Assembly (NCBI RefSeq): GCF_015350805.1
Contig: NZ_JADKSG010000001.1
Coordinates: forward strand, 620,001-684,000
Source: Herbiconiux sp. VKM Ac-1786
GTDB lineage: Bacteria; Actinomycetota; Actinomycetes; Actinomycetales; Microbacteriaceae
Length of the DNA: 64,000 nt
Direction of reading: 5' to 3'
The position numbers and the translations under genes were made by a program. Positions 19,211 through 29,807 of the stretch are shown piece after piece (position 1 is the first letter of the stretch; each line of letters opens with the position of its first letter). The notes under the pieces were generated by a model. It did no database searches and was not told where the DNA came from. It worked only from the letters and a program-made list of their open reading frames with translations.

Positions 19211-19561
19211 ACGACCACGAGCGACGAGGTCCGGGCCCGGCTCGAGCGCGCGCACGACGCGGCGCGCGCCGACATCACCGAGCTGACCGAGACGATGGCG
19301 GCCCTCCGCACCACGCGGGAGACGTCCCCCGACGACGACGAGCACGACCCCGAGGGGCCGACGCTGTCGAGCGAGTGGTCGCGCATCCGGGGCCTGCTGC
19401 TCGCCGCCGAGCTTCGGCTCGGCGAGACGGCTGCGGCGCTCGCCCGCGTCGACGACGGCAGCTACGGCGTGTGCCTCGTCTGCCATCGCCCGATCGCGGC
19501 GGCCCGCCTCGAGGCGCGGCCGACGGCGTCGCTCTGCGTGGAGTGCGCCTCCCGCCTCTGA
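19211..19561 (+). CDS. TraR/DksA-type zinc-finger protein with an apparent ACG start
   Basis: The C-terminus has a CxxC-x17-CxxC zinc finger (CLVCHRPIAAARLEARP then LCVECASRL) preceded by a helix, as in the TraR/DksA family, whose members bind RNA polymerase. The first in-frame ATG is at 19295, giving 88 residues. However, coding character extends upstream to 19211: 28 codons all ending in G or C that spell an amphipathic helix (TTTSDEVRARLERAHDAA), the N-terminal coiled coil expected here. No ATG, GTG or TTG occurs there; ACG at 19211 sits where a Met is expected. Full length would be 116 residues. Confidence 0.65.
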   Translation, partial: TTTSDEVRARLERAHDAARADITELTETMAALRTTRETSPDDDEHDPEGPTLSSEWSRIRGLLLAAELRLGETAAALARVDDGSYGVCLVCHRPIAAARLEARPTASLCVECASRL

Positions 19562-19568
19562 CCGGGCG

Positions 19569-19916
19569 TCAGCTCTCAGGGCGCTTCTGGCCGCCGAGCT
19601 CCCACGGCAGGTCGTCGTCGAGCTCCACCGGCTCCTCCGGCGGCGCGTCGAAGCCGCCGGGCCGCTGCACCCGCCCGAAGAAGCCCATCTGGTTCGCCTT
19701 CGGCCGAGCGGATGCGGCCGAGTCGTGCTCGGCGTCGGTCTCGCCGGCCGGGCGCCGGCCGTAGAAGCAGTCGCGCAGGCGCTGGTTGAAGCTGCGGTGG
19801 TCGGCGGGGTCGCCCTCGCCGCGCATCCGCTCGTCACCGACGCTGCCGGAGTCGTCGCCGTCGGAACCGCTGCCGCCGAAAGCGTCGCCGTCGTGCTCGT
19901 GCTCGTGCTCGCTCAT
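19569..19916 (-). CDS. Hypothetical acidic protein
   Basis: A 115-residue protein starting MSEHEHEHDGDAFGG, with a His/Glu/Asp-rich N-terminus, a central HRSFNQRLRDCFYGRRP segment and a DDDLPWELGG motif near the C-terminus. ATG 19916 is preceded by GAGG at a good distance; GTG 19919 is adjacent. It starts 4 nt after the acetyltransferase stop and is co-directional. It may be disordered; no family recognised. Confidence 0.6.
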   Translation of the reverse strand: MSEHEHEHDGDAFGGSGSDGDDSGSVGDERMRGEGDPADHRSFNQRLRDCFYGRRPAGETDAEHDSAASARPKANQMGFFGRVQRPGGFDAPPEEPVELDDDLPWELGGQKRPES

Positions 19917-19920
19917 CACA

Positions 19921-20439
19921 TCACCTCAGGTGCTTCAGCATGCGGGTGTTGCCGAGGGTGTTCGGCTTCACGCGGGCGAGGTCGAGGAACTCGGCGACAC
20001 CCTCGTCGGGAGAGCGCACGAGCTCGGCGTAGACCTCGGGGTCGACGAGCGAGAGCGGCGACGCCGTGTAGCCGTTGCGCTCGAAGAAGGGCACCTCGAA
20101 GGTGAGGCAGAACAGCTTCGACAGGCCGAGGTCGAGCGCGTCGGCCTCGAGCTGCTGCAGCAGGGCGCTGCCGACGCCCTTGCCGAGCCAGCCGTCGTCG
20201 ACGGCGAGGGTGCGCACCTCGCCGAGGTCCTCCCAGAAGACGTGCAACGCGCCGCAGCCCACCGGGGTGCCGTCGGGGGCCACCGCGATGCGGAACTCCT
20301 GCACGGCCTCGTAGAACACGACGGCGTCCTTGCCGAGCAGGATTCGTCGCTGCACCAGGGGCTCCACCAGACCTTGGATCCACGGGACGTCACTGGTGCG
20401 CGCCCGCCGCACGGTCACGGGCGTCTTCTGCTCTGGCAT
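19921..20439 (-). CDS. argA: Amino-acid N-acetyltransferase (N-acetylglutamate synthase type, GNAT)
   Basis: A 172-residue GNAT protein. The acetyl-CoA loop is VDDGWLGKGVGSALLQQLEADA, and FEVPFFERNGYTASPLSLVDPEVYAELVRSPDEGVAEFLDLARVKPNTLGNTRML matches short-form N-acetylglutamate synthases such as mycobacterial Rv2747, which make N-acetylglutamate from glutamate and acetyl-CoA for arginine biosynthesis. No other arginine gene is in view. Symbol assigned by resemblance only. Confidence 0.8.
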   Translation of the reverse strand: MPEQKTPVTVRRARTSDVPWIQGLVEPLVQRRILLGKDAVVFYEAVQEFRIAVAPDGTPVGCGALHVFWEDLGEVRTLAVDDGWLGKGVGSALLQQLEADALDLGLSKLFCLTFEVPFFERNGYTASPLSLVDPEVYAELVRSPDEGVAEFLDLARVKPNTLGNTRMLKHLR

Positions 20440-20485
20440 CCGACCAGCGTAACCTCCCGGCGACGGGAGCCGGCGCGGGAACGAC

Positions 20486-20519
20486 GAAGGGCCGGACACC
20501 CTGCGGTGTCCGGCCCTTC
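20486..20519 (-). terminator. Hairpin terminator of clpC
   Basis: A perfect 15-bp stem (20486-20500 with 20505-20519) and a 4-nt loop, ending 11 nt beyond the clpC stop codon. The tail is weakly T-rich. It separates clpC from the downstream acetyltransferase gene. Confidence 0.85.
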
Positions 20520-20529
20520 GAGGGGGTGA

Positions 20530-23046
<2,517 letters not shown>

Positions 23047-23094
23047 GTCTGTCTCCTTGGTCGCCAGGGCCGGTGGTTGGCGACCGATAGGAAG

Positions 23095-23149
23095 AGACTA
23101 ACCAGCGAAGCGGGGCACGACAGCCCCTGTTCGCCGTGGGCGTGACGGC
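23095..23149 (-). promoter_or_regulatory. clpC promoter with a ClgR-like box
   Basis: The 22-bp element at 23128-23149 contains TGTTCGC-CGTGG-GCG on the plus strand, which fits the CGC-N5-GCG core of ClgR sites (core at 23132-23142). It ends 27 bp upstream of the -10-like TAGTCT (23095-23100 on the minus strand), so it would be centred near -50. Nineteen of 22 positions match an element at the same distance from the ftsH -10 box (38149-38170). Confidence 0.7.
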
Positions 23150-23167
23150 AGAACGTAGGATGCGAGC

Positions 23168-24190
23168 ATGAGCAACCTCGAGCGCCGTCCCGACGAGACC
23201 TGGGCCGCCTGCGACACCGCCACGAGCGCCGCTCCGCCCGAGATCGTGACCGCCCGCGAGGTGCCCCTCGGCGGTCCGCGTGCCATGACGGTGCACCGCA
23301 CCCTGCCGAGCAAGCAGCGCACGATGGTGGGCGCGTGGTGCTTCGCCGACCACTACGGGCCGTCGACGGTGTCGGAGACCGGGGGCATGGTCGTGCCGCC
23401 GCATCCGCACACCGGGCTGCAGACCGTGAGCTGGCTGTTCGAGGGCGAGATCGAGCACCGCGACAGCGTCGGCAGCCACGCGATGGTGCGGCCGGGCGTA
23501 CTCAACCTGATGACCGCGGGCCGAGGAATCTCGCACTCGGAGGTCTCGACGCCCGCCGCCCGCGTGCTGCACGGGGTGCAGCTGTGGGTGGCGCTGCCCG
23601 ACGCGTCGCGCCAGGTCGATCCCTTCTTCGAGAGCCACGACGCCGTCGAGGTGCAGGTGGCGGATGCGCGGCTCAAGGTCTTCGTCGGCTCCCTCGCCGG
23701 CGCCGCCGTGCCGGCCACCACGTTCACCCCGCTCGTCGCCGCCGAGATCACGCTGCCCGCGGGGGGCGCGGTGGAGCTGCCCGTCGACCCCTCCTTCGAG
23801 CACGGCGTGCTCGTCGACGCCGGCCCCGTCGCGGTGGACGGCGTCACGGCCACCCGCACCGAGCTGGCCTACGTCGGAGCCGGGCGCAGCACCCTCACCC
23901 TGCACGCCGGCGACGAGCCGGTGCGCGTCGTGCTGATCGGCGGCGAGCCGCTCGGGGAGAAGATCCTGATGTGGTGGAACTTCGTCGGCCGCAGCCACGA
24001 CGAGATCGTCGCCTACCGCGCGGCCTGGCAGCGCGAGTCGCGCTCCGCCGAGCCCGACGGCTCGACGCCCCCGCCCGCCCCCGCGCATCCTGACGCCCTC
24101 CGCCGCTTCGGCGCGAGCGACCACCACTTCGAGGGCTCGCCGCTGCCGGCCCCCGTCCTCCCCGCGGTCCGCCTCCAGCCCCGACCCTGA
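23168..24190 (+). CDS. Pirin family protein
   Basis: A 340-residue bicupin. The N-terminal cupin carries the metal ligands in VPPHPHTGLQTV, EHRDS and TAGRGISHSE, all intact as in YhhW-type pirins (quercetinase-like, or regulators of central metabolism). The -10-like TAGGAT at 23156-23161 ends 6 nt before the ATG, so the transcript is probably leaderless. It is divergent from clpC across 121 bp. Specific role unknown. Confidence 0.92.
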   Translation: MSNLERRPDETWAACDTATSAAPPEIVTAREVPLGGPRAMTVHRTLPSKQRTMVGAWCFADHYGPSTVSETGGMVVPPHPHTGLQTVSWLFEGEIEHRDSVGSHAMVRPGVLNLMTAGRGISHSEVSTPAARVLHGVQLWVALPDASRQVDPFFESHDAVEVQVADARLKVFVGSLAGAAVPATTFTPLVAAEITLPAGGAVELPVDPSFEHGVLVDAGPVAVDGVTATRTELAYVGAGRSTLTLHAGDEPVRVVLIGGEPLGEKILMWWNFVGRSHDEIVAYRAAWQRESRSAEPDGSTPPPAPAHPDALRRFGASDHHFEGSPLPAPVLPAVRLQPRP

Positions 24191-24201
24191 GTGTCGGTGG
24201 A

Positions 24202-24216
24202 GTGAGGTATCCTCAC
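24202..24216 (+). promoter_or_regulatory. Palindrome over the -10 box of a PH-domain protein gene
   Basis: GTGAGG-TAT-CCTCAC is a perfect inverted repeat. The TATCCT inside it is a -10-like hexamer ending 6 nt before the ATG at 24220. The half-site CCTCACCTCA loosely resembles a DtxR/IdeR half-site (CCTAACCTAA), but only about 12 of 19 positions match the full box. Confidence 0.5.
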
Positions 24217-24219
24217 CTC

Positions 24220-24744
24220 ATGACCGACACCACTCCTGCAGCCCAGTGGACCGCCACGAGCACCCGCTACCGCCTTGCGGTCGTCCTGGCCGCGACCGTG
24301 CGGTGGGTGGCGCTCGCCGTCCTCGGCGTTCTCGTCCTCGTGCTCGGCCCGGTCATCGCCACGGCGCTGGGCGTGCCGCTCACCCTCCCGGCCGTGGTCG
24401 CGTTCGCCCCGGCGGTCCTGTCGGCCCTCGCGATCTACAGCGGCATCGCGACGTGGCTGGCGACCTCGCGCATCCGCTACCAGCTGCTCGACGACGAGAT
24501 CGGCTATCGCAGCGGCCTGCTCAGCCGCACGCAGGTGGCGCTCCCGTACGGGCGCATCCAGACGGTCACGATCCACAACAGCGTCTACGACCGGCTCTTC
24601 GGCATCTCGAACGTGGTCTGCCAGTCGGCGGCCGACCAGGTCAACGTCGTGCTGCCCGGCCTCCGCGACGACGTCGCCGAGTCCACACGCCCCACGATCC
24701 TCGAACGGGCCAAGGCCGCCTCCTCGCGCGCCGGCGGACTCTGA
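24220..24744 (+). CDS. Membrane protein with a bacterial PH domain
   Basis: A 174-residue protein with two N-terminal membrane helices (about residues 20-45 and 50-70), then a bPH2-type domain: IRYQLLDDEIGYRSGLLSRTQVALPYGRIQTVTIHNSVYDRLFGISNVVCQSA. This matches YdbS-like proteins. A leaderless start is likely. Two further PH-domain proteins lie in the folate cluster of this window. Function unknown. Confidence 0.82.
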   Translation: MTDTTPAAQWTATSTRYRLAVVLAATVRWVALAVLGVLVLVLGPVIATALGVPLTLPAVVAFAPAVLSALAIYSGIATWLATSRIRYQLLDDEIGYRSGLLSRTQVALPYGRIQTVTIHNSVYDRLFGISNVVCQSAADQVNVVLPGLRDDVAESTRPTILERAKAASSRAGGL

Positions 24745-24772
24745 ACCGGGCTACTGGGAACCGGGCTACTGG
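24743..24772. repeat. Perfect 15-bp tandem duplication across two convergent stops
   Basis: GAACCGGGCTACTGG occurs at 24743-24757 and again at 24758-24772. The first copy begins inside the PH gene stop codon and the second carries the cardiolipin synthase stop. Confidence 0.9.
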
Positions 24773-26238
24773 AGGCCCGAGGTGAGGCGGGCGAGGTTGT
24801 CGAGGATGGTGCTGCGGAGCGGCTGCTTGTGCCACTCGTCGAGGGTGAGCTCGCGGCTGACCGTGCGGTAGCCGTCCTCGACGCCGCGCATGGCGGTGAC
24901 GAAGTCGCGGCCGCGCACCATCAGCGAGACCTCCATGTTGAGGCTGAACGAGCGCATGTCCATGTTGCTCGAGCCGATCACCGCGACCTCGTCGTCGATG
25001 GTGAAGTGCTTCGCGTGCAGGATGTACGGCGACTGGTACATGTAGATGCGCACGCCGGCCCGCAGCAGCGCCTCGTAGTACGAGCGCTGGGCGTGGTAGA
25101 CGAGGGCCTGGTCGCCGATCTCCGAGACGAACAGGTCGACCGTGACGCCGCGCTGGGTGGCGGTGGTGATGGCGTAGAGCATGGCGTCGTCGGGCACGAA
25201 GTACGGGCTCGTGATGACGATGCGCTCCTGCGCGTTGTAGAGCAGCGCCAGGAACAGGCGCAGGTTGTTCTCGCCGTCGAACCCGGGGCCCGAGGGGACC
25301 ACCTGCATGTCGAGGGCATCCGGCTCGTCGTCGATGATCTCGTCGGTGATGGCGCGCGTCTCGCGCAGCAGCAGCTCGTTCGACTCGCTGTACCAGTCGG
25401 TGATGAAGATGGCGTTGATGCCGGCGACGATGGGCCCCTCGAGGCGGGTCATCAGGTCTTGCCACATCAGCCCGCGGCGGAGGTTGCCCTTCTTGTTGTA
25501 GCTGCGGTCGACCACGTTCTGCGAGCCCATGTAGGCGACGTCGCCGTCGACCACGAGGATCTTGCGGTGGTTGCGCAGATCGGGGCGCTGCCAGCGGCCC
25601 TTGAGGGGCTGCACGGGGAGCATGAAGTGCCACTTCACCCCGATGCGGTCGAGCATCTTCACGGTCTTCTTGTGCCCGGGCGCGCGCACCGAGGCGATGT
25701 GGTCGAGCAGCACGCGCACGGTCACCCCGCGCTTGACGGCGGCCTCGAGCGCCTCGAAGAAGGGCTTGGTGGTCTGGTCGTAGGACAGGATGTAGAACTC
25801 GGCGTGCACGTAGCGGCCCGCCTTGTCGATGTCGGCGGTCATCTGACGGATGCTCTCGTCGTAGTCGCCCACGAGGGTGGCGTTGTTGCCACCGACGAGG
25901 GGCATCGCGCCGAGGGTGCGGTTCAGTTCGACGACGTTCTTGAACCAGGGCGGCCAGGGCGTGTTCTCGCTGACGCGCTCGATGCCCTCGGTGGTCTCGA
26001 CGATGAACTCGTTGATGGCGTGCTGCTTGTCGCGCCGCGACTTCGGCAGCTTGTACGAGCCGATCAGGAGGAACAGCAGGAAGCCCACGTAGGGGATCAG
26101 GAAGATGGCCATCAGCCAGGCGATCGCCGTCGACGGGCGACGGTTGCGCGGGATGACGATGATCGACCCGATGCGGATCGCCAGGTCGAGCAGGAGGAGC
26201 AGGAGCGCGACGACGAGCGCGACGTCTCCACCTGTCAC
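24766..26238 (-). CDS. cls: Cardiolipin synthase
   Basis: A 490-residue phospholipase-D-superfamily enzyme that joins phosphatidylglycerol units at the membrane. Two N-terminal membrane helices (about residues 5-28 and 37-62) are followed by two HKD motifs: HRKILVVDGD near residue 222 and HAKHFTIDDE near residue 403, each followed by GS-x-N. It starts with GTG at 26238, preceded by GAGGAGG at 6 nt. A -10-like TACGGT is visible around 26268-26273. Confidence 0.95.
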   Translation of the reverse strand: MTGGDVALVVALLLLLLDLAIRIGSIIVIPRNRRPSTAIAWLMAIFLIPYVGFLLFLLIGSYKLPKSRRDKQHAINEFIVETTEGIERVSENTPWPPWFKNVVELNRTLGAMPLVGGNNATLVGDYDESIRQMTADIDKAGRYVHAEFYILSYDQTTKPFFEALEAAVKRGVTVRVLLDHIASVRAPGHKKTVKMLDRIGVKWHFMLPVQPLKGRWQRPDLRNHRKILVVDGDVAYMGSQNVVDRSYNKKGNLRRGLMWQDLMTRLEGPIVAGINAIFITDWYSESNELLLRETRAITDEIIDDEPDALDMQVVPSGPGFDGENNLRLFLALLYNAQERIVITSPYFVPDDAMLYAITTATQRGVTVDLFVSEIGDQALVYHAQRSYYEALLRAGVRIYMYQSPYILHAKHFTIDDEVAVIGSSNMDMRSFSLNMEVSLMVRGRDFVTAMRGVEDGYRTVSRELTLDEWHKQPLRSTILDNLARLTSGLQ

Positions 26239-26284
26239 TGCGGCCTCCTCGGTTGCCCTCAGAGCTACCGTATCGGCTCGGCGG

Positions 26285-26473
26285 CTACTCCGCGGACGCC
26301 TTGGCCGGCAGGCCCAGCCGGGCGCGCTCCTCGGCCTCGATCTTGGCCTTCGCGCGACGCTCCGACTTGTCGGCCCGCAGCACGGCGCGCATGATGAACC
26401 AGAACACGAGCCCGATCAGCACGGTCGGGGCCAGGGCGGAGAGCGCGGGCAGAAGGACGTCCATGTCCACCAT
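26285..26473 (-). CDS. Small membrane protein with a basic tail
   Basis: A 62-residue protein: one hydrophobic helix (about residues 7-30, ending in FWFIMRAVLRA), then a charged helix rich in Lys, Arg and Glu. A Met at 26464 is an equally good start, 7 nt after a -10-like TACCAT. Lies between lysS and cls in the same direction. Function unknown. Confidence 0.7.
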   Translation of the reverse strand: MVDMDVLLPALSALAPTVLIGLVFWFIMRAVLRADKSERRAKAKIEAEERARLGLPAKASAE

Positions 26474-26482
26474 GGTACGGCG

Positions 26483-26680
26483 TCAGTGCGTGAGGATGCC
26501 GAAGATGCCCGAGCCCACGAGGTAGAGCCCGACGCCGCCCACGATGATCCAGATCGCGATGCGGGTGGGCGTGGGCTTGTTCGGGTTGCCCGTGCCGTCG
26601 CCGCGGCCGCCCTCGTTGTTCTCGCGCTCGCTCTTCCCGGGCTCGAGGGGATCGTTCTTCTTGCCGCCGAACATGCTCAT
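26483..26680 (-). CDS. Small tail-anchored membrane protein
   Basis: A 65-residue protein: a hydrophilic, Gly- and Asn-rich first half ([18 protein letters not shown]) and a C-terminal membrane helix [26 protein letters not shown] is 7 nt before the ATG. Its start is 11 nt after the lysS stop, so it is probably cotranscribed with lysS. Function unknown. Confidence 0.75.
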   Translation of the reverse strand: MSMFGGKKNDPLEPGKSERENNEGGRGDGTGNPNKPTPTRIAIWIIVGGVGLYLVGSGIFGILTH

Positions 26681-26691
26681 GCCGGACTCCT

Positions 26692-28212
26692 CTACTTCAC
26701 CAGGGGGAACAGGATGGTCTCGCGGATACCCAGGCCCGTCAGCGCCATCAGCAGCCGGTCGATGCCCATGCCCATGCCGCCGGACGGGGGCATGCCGAAC
26801 TCGAGGGCGCGCAGGAACTCCTCGTCGAGGCGCATGGCCTCGACGTCGCCCGCGGCGGCCTGCTTCGCCTGCTCGACGAAGCGCTCGCGCTGGATGACGG
26901 GGTCGACCAGCTCGGAGTAGCCGGTGCCCAGCTCGAAGCCGTTGATGTAGAGGTCCCACTTCTCGACGACGCCCTCGATCGAACGGTGCGCGCGGGTGAG
27001 CGGGCTGGTCTCGACGGGGAAGTCCATCACGAAGGTGGGGCTCGTCAGACCGGCCTTGACGAAGTGCTCCCACAGCTCCTCGACGAGCTTGCCGTGGTTC
27101 GCCAGGTGCACCTCGACGCCCTCGCGGTCGGCCAGCTGCTGCAGCTCGGCGACGGAGGTCTGCGGGGTGATCTCGATGCCGGCGGCGGCGCTCAGCGAGC
27201 CGTACATGCTGATGCGGTCCCACTCGCCGCCGAGGTCGTACTCGGTGCCGTCGGCCCAGGTCACGACGTGCGACCCCGCGACGGCGAGCGCCGCGTTCTG
27301 CACCAGCGTCTGCGTCAGCTCGGCGATCGTGTTGTAGTCGCCGTAGCTCTCGTAGGCCTCGAGCATCGCGAACTCGGGCGAGTGCGAGGAGTCGGCGCCC
27401 TCGTTGCGGAAGTTGCGGTTGATCTCGAACACCCGGTCGATGCCGCCGACGACCGCGCGCTTGAGGAACAGCTCGGGCGCGATGCGGAGGTACAGCTCGG
27501 TGTCGAAGGCGTTGGAGTGCGTGACGAACGGGCGGGCCGCGGCTCCGCCGTGGATCGTCTGCAGCATGGGCGTCTCGACCTCGAGGAAGTCGCGCTCGGC
27601 GAACGTCTTGCGGAGCGACGCATTGGTGAGCGCGCGGGTGCGCACCATCTTCCGCGCGCCGTCGCGCACGATGAGATCGAGGTAGCGGCTGCGCATCCGT
27701 GTCTCTTCGGAGAGTTCGGTGTGCAGGTTCGGCAGCGGCAGCACGGCCTTCGCCGCGATCTGCCAGCCGGTGGCCATGACGCTGAGCTCGCCGCGGCGCG
27801 AGGAGATGACCTCGCCCGTGACGAACAGGTGGTCGCCGAGGTCGACGAGCTCCTTGAAGTCGGCGAGCGACTCCTCGCCCACGTTCGCCTGCGACACCAT
27901 GGCCTGGATGCGGCTGCCGTCACCCGACTGCAGCGACACGAAGCAGAGCTTGCCGGTGTTGCGCAGGTGCACGACGCGGCCCGCGAGGCCGACGATCTCG
28001 CCGCTCGTCTCGTCGGCGGCGAGGTGGCCCCAGGCGGCGCGCACGGCGGGGATGCTCGTGGTGACCGGCACCGACACGGGGTACGCCTCGGCGCCCGACT
28101 CGATCAGCTTCTCGCGCTTGGCCAGGCGCACGGCCTTCTGCTCGCTCGCCTCGGCGGCGGCCTCCGCGGCCGTCAGCGCGGATTCGGTGGGCGGCGTCTG
28201 GGCGTCAGTCAT
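26692..28212 (-). CDS. lysS: Lysyl-tRNA synthetase, class II
   Basis: A 506-residue class II aminoacyl-tRNA synthetase. An N-terminal OB-fold (about residues 75-180) is followed by the catalytic core with motif 2 region [21 protein letters not shown] and motif 3 [15 protein letters not shown]. The N-terminal 35 residues are Ala/Glu-rich. ATG 28212 follows GAGGAGA. It is divergent from a lipoprotein gene. Confidence 0.97.
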   Translation of the reverse strand: MTDAQTPPTESALTAAEAAAEASEQKAVRLAKREKLIESGAEAYPVSVPVTTSIPAVRAAWGHLAADETSGEIVGLAGRVVHLRNTGKLCFVSLQSGDGSRIQAMVSQANVGEESLADFKELVDLGDHLFVTGEVISSRRGELSVMATGWQIAAKAVLPLPNLHTELSEETRMRSRYLDLIVRDGARKMVRTRALTNASLRKTFAERDFLEVETPMLQTIHGGAAARPFVTHSNAFDTELYLRIAPELFLKRAVVGGIDRVFEINRNFRNEGADSSHSPEFAMLEAYESYGDYNTIAELTQTLVQNAALAVAGSHVVTWADGTEYDLGGEWDRISMYGSLSAAAGIEITPQTSVAELQQLADREGVEVHLANHGKLVEELWEHFVKAGLTSPTFVMDFPVETSPLTRAHRSIEGVVEKWDLYINGFELGTGYSELVDPVIQRERFVEQAKQAAAGDVEAMRLDEEFLRALEFGMPPSGGMGMGIDRLLMALTGLGIRETILFPLVK

Positions 28213-28310
28213 TCGAACGGGTCTCCTCGAGGTCGGCCCCAGTTTACCGGGCCGCGCGGGGCGGCTAGGGTCGAGGCAGGGGTGCGGGGGCACCCGGCTG
28301 GGGGAACCGG

Positions 28311-28775
28311 ATGCTCGACGCACACACCACCGCACGCCGACGCGCGGGCGCCGCCCTCCTGGCGGCCCTCGGCGCCACCCTCCTCGCGGGCTGCACCTCC
28401 CCCGCGCCCGCCCCGGAGGCCACCGCCCCCGCGGCGTCGCCCACGCCCACCGCGACGCCCACTCCCACCGCCTCGCCCGTCAGCGCCTCGGGCACCGGGC
28501 CCGGCGAGGTCGAGCTGCAGAACCCGTACTACCCGATCGTGGAGGGGCGCGAGTGGATGGGGATGGACGTCTCGTTCTCGTGCACCGGTGACGGCGCGTT
28601 CGACGTGCGCATCCCCGGCACCGGCGCGTTCACCGGCAGCAGCACGTGCGAGGTGCGCGGCAGCAGCGACTTCCTGATCGAGCAGTCGGAGACGAGCTAC
28701 CGGGTCGTCATCACGGTCGACGAGGGCGTCGACTGGACCTTCACCGGGCTGCTCACCCCACCGCACGGCCCCTGA
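28311..28775 (+). CDS. Secreted lipoprotein
   Basis: A 154-residue protein with a lipoprotein signal: a basic start (RRRAG), a hydrophobic stretch and the lipobox LLAGC (Cys about residue 28). A Pro/Thr/Ala linker follows, then a beta-rich domain with two Cys residues. A -10-like TAGGGT at 28267-28272 lies upstream. GGGGGA precedes the ATG. Function unknown; it sits between lysS and panC on the opposite strand. Confidence 0.78.
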   Translation: MLDAHTTARRRAGAALLAALGATLLAGCTSPAPAPEATAPAASPTPTATPTPTASPVSASGTGPGEVELQNPYYPIVEGREWMGMDVSFSCTGDGAFDVRIPGTGAFTGSSTCEVRGSSDFLIEQSETSYRVVITVDEGVDWTFTGLLTPPHGP

Positions 28776-28793
28776 GACGGCGCCCCGGCGGGG

Positions 28794-29675
28794 TCAGCGG
28801 CCGAGGTAGAGGGGAGCGTTGTCGATGAGGCGGGTGTCGCCGACGCGGGCCGCAACGATGGCGCGGGCCGGGCCCGTGTAGTCGTCGTCGACCGGGAGGA
28901 AGGTGTCGGGGTGCACGACCGCGAGGTAGTCCATCGCGACGAGCTGCTCGCCCATGGCCGCCGACTGCGCGGCGGCGAGCACGGCGTCGATGCCGCGGTC
29001 GGACGCCGAGACCGCCGCCTCGAGCACGTGCGGCAGGGTGACGGCGGCGCGGCGCTCCCGGGCGTCCAGGAAGCGGTTGCGGCTCGACAGGGCGAGGCCG
29101 TCGTCGTCGCGCACGGTCTCGACCTCCTCGACCGAGACGGGGAGGTTCAGGTCGGCGATCATGCGGCGCACGAGGAAGACCTGCTGCGCATCCTTCTCGC
29201 CGAAGAGCACGAACTGCGGCCCGACGATGTTGAGCAGCTTCGCGACCACCGTCAGCACACCGTCGAAGTGGCCCGGGCGGCTGCGGCCCTCGAACAGGCC
29301 GCCGACCGTGCCGGCGGTGACGCGGGTGGCGGTGTCGCCGCGGGGGTAGAGCTCGGTGACGTCGGGGGCGAAGACGAGGTCGGCGCCGTGCCCGGCGAGG
29401 GTCGCGAGGTCGGCGTCGAGGTCGCGGGGGTAGCGCTCGAGGTCGGCGGGATCCGTGAACTGGAGCGGGTTCACGAAGACCGACACCACGACGATGTCGG
29501 CGAGCTCGGCCGCGCGGTCGACGAGGGCGAGGTGGCCCTCGTGCAGGGCGCCCATGGTGGGGACGAGGGCGACGCGGGGCCGCGCATCCGTCGCCCGCGT
29601 CTCGAGCTGGCGCCGCACGTCGTCGATCGTCGTCACGACGACCGGAGGCCGGGGGGCGGTTTCGGCCTGGGTCAC
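28794..29675 (-). CDS. panC: Pantothenate synthetase
   Basis: A 293-residue enzyme that condenses pantoate and beta-alanine using ATP. The HIGH-like motif is PTMGALHEGHLALVD, with FVNPLQFTDPADLERYPRDL, LFGEKDAQQV and the KMSKS-like region DDDGLALSSRNRFL. The start is GTG 29675, with AAGGAG about 9 nt upstream; an open frame continues 40 residues further but lacks homology. Last gene of the folate cluster. panD, which follows panC in mycobacteria, is absent here. Confidence 0.96.
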   Translation of the reverse strand: MTQAETAPRPPVVVTTIDDVRRQLETRATDARPRVALVPTMGALHEGHLALVDRAAELADIVVVSVFVNPLQFTDPADLERYPRDLDADLATLAGHGADLVFAPDVTELYPRGDTATRVTAGTVGGLFEGRSRPGHFDGVLTVVAKLLNIVGPQFVLFGEKDAQQVFLVRRMIADLNLPVSVEEVETVRDDDGLALSSRNRFLDARERRAAVTLPHVLEAAVSASDRGIDAVLAAAQSAAMGEQLVAMDYLAVVHPDTFLPVDDDYTGPARAIVAARVGDTRLIDNAPLYLGR

Positions 29676-29733
29676 CGGGGGAACTCCTTCGCTGTCGGCC
29701 GCCTGCCTCGCAGACCGCCACGACGATGCTACC

Positions 29734-29807
29734 CGGGCCGGACCGCTCGCTGGCTCACTGCTCGCTGGGCCGGGCCGGGCCGCTCGCCGGCTCACTGCTC
29801 GCCGGCT
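29734..29807. repeat. 37-bp imperfect tandem duplication
   Basis: Two copies beginning CGGGCCGG at 29734 and 29771, sharing the string GGCTCACTGCTCGC. They fill most of the spacer between the DUF2520 gene stop and panC. Confidence 0.8.

Noticed and set aside
24202-24220. A true DtxR/IdeR iron-box before the PH-domain gene
   Set aside because: Only about 12 of 19 positions match the consensus; kept as an operator of unknown specificity.
28794-29795. Start of panC at 29795
   Set aside because: The first 40 residues are translated from the tandem-duplication spacer and lack homology; GTG 29675 has a good ribosome site.
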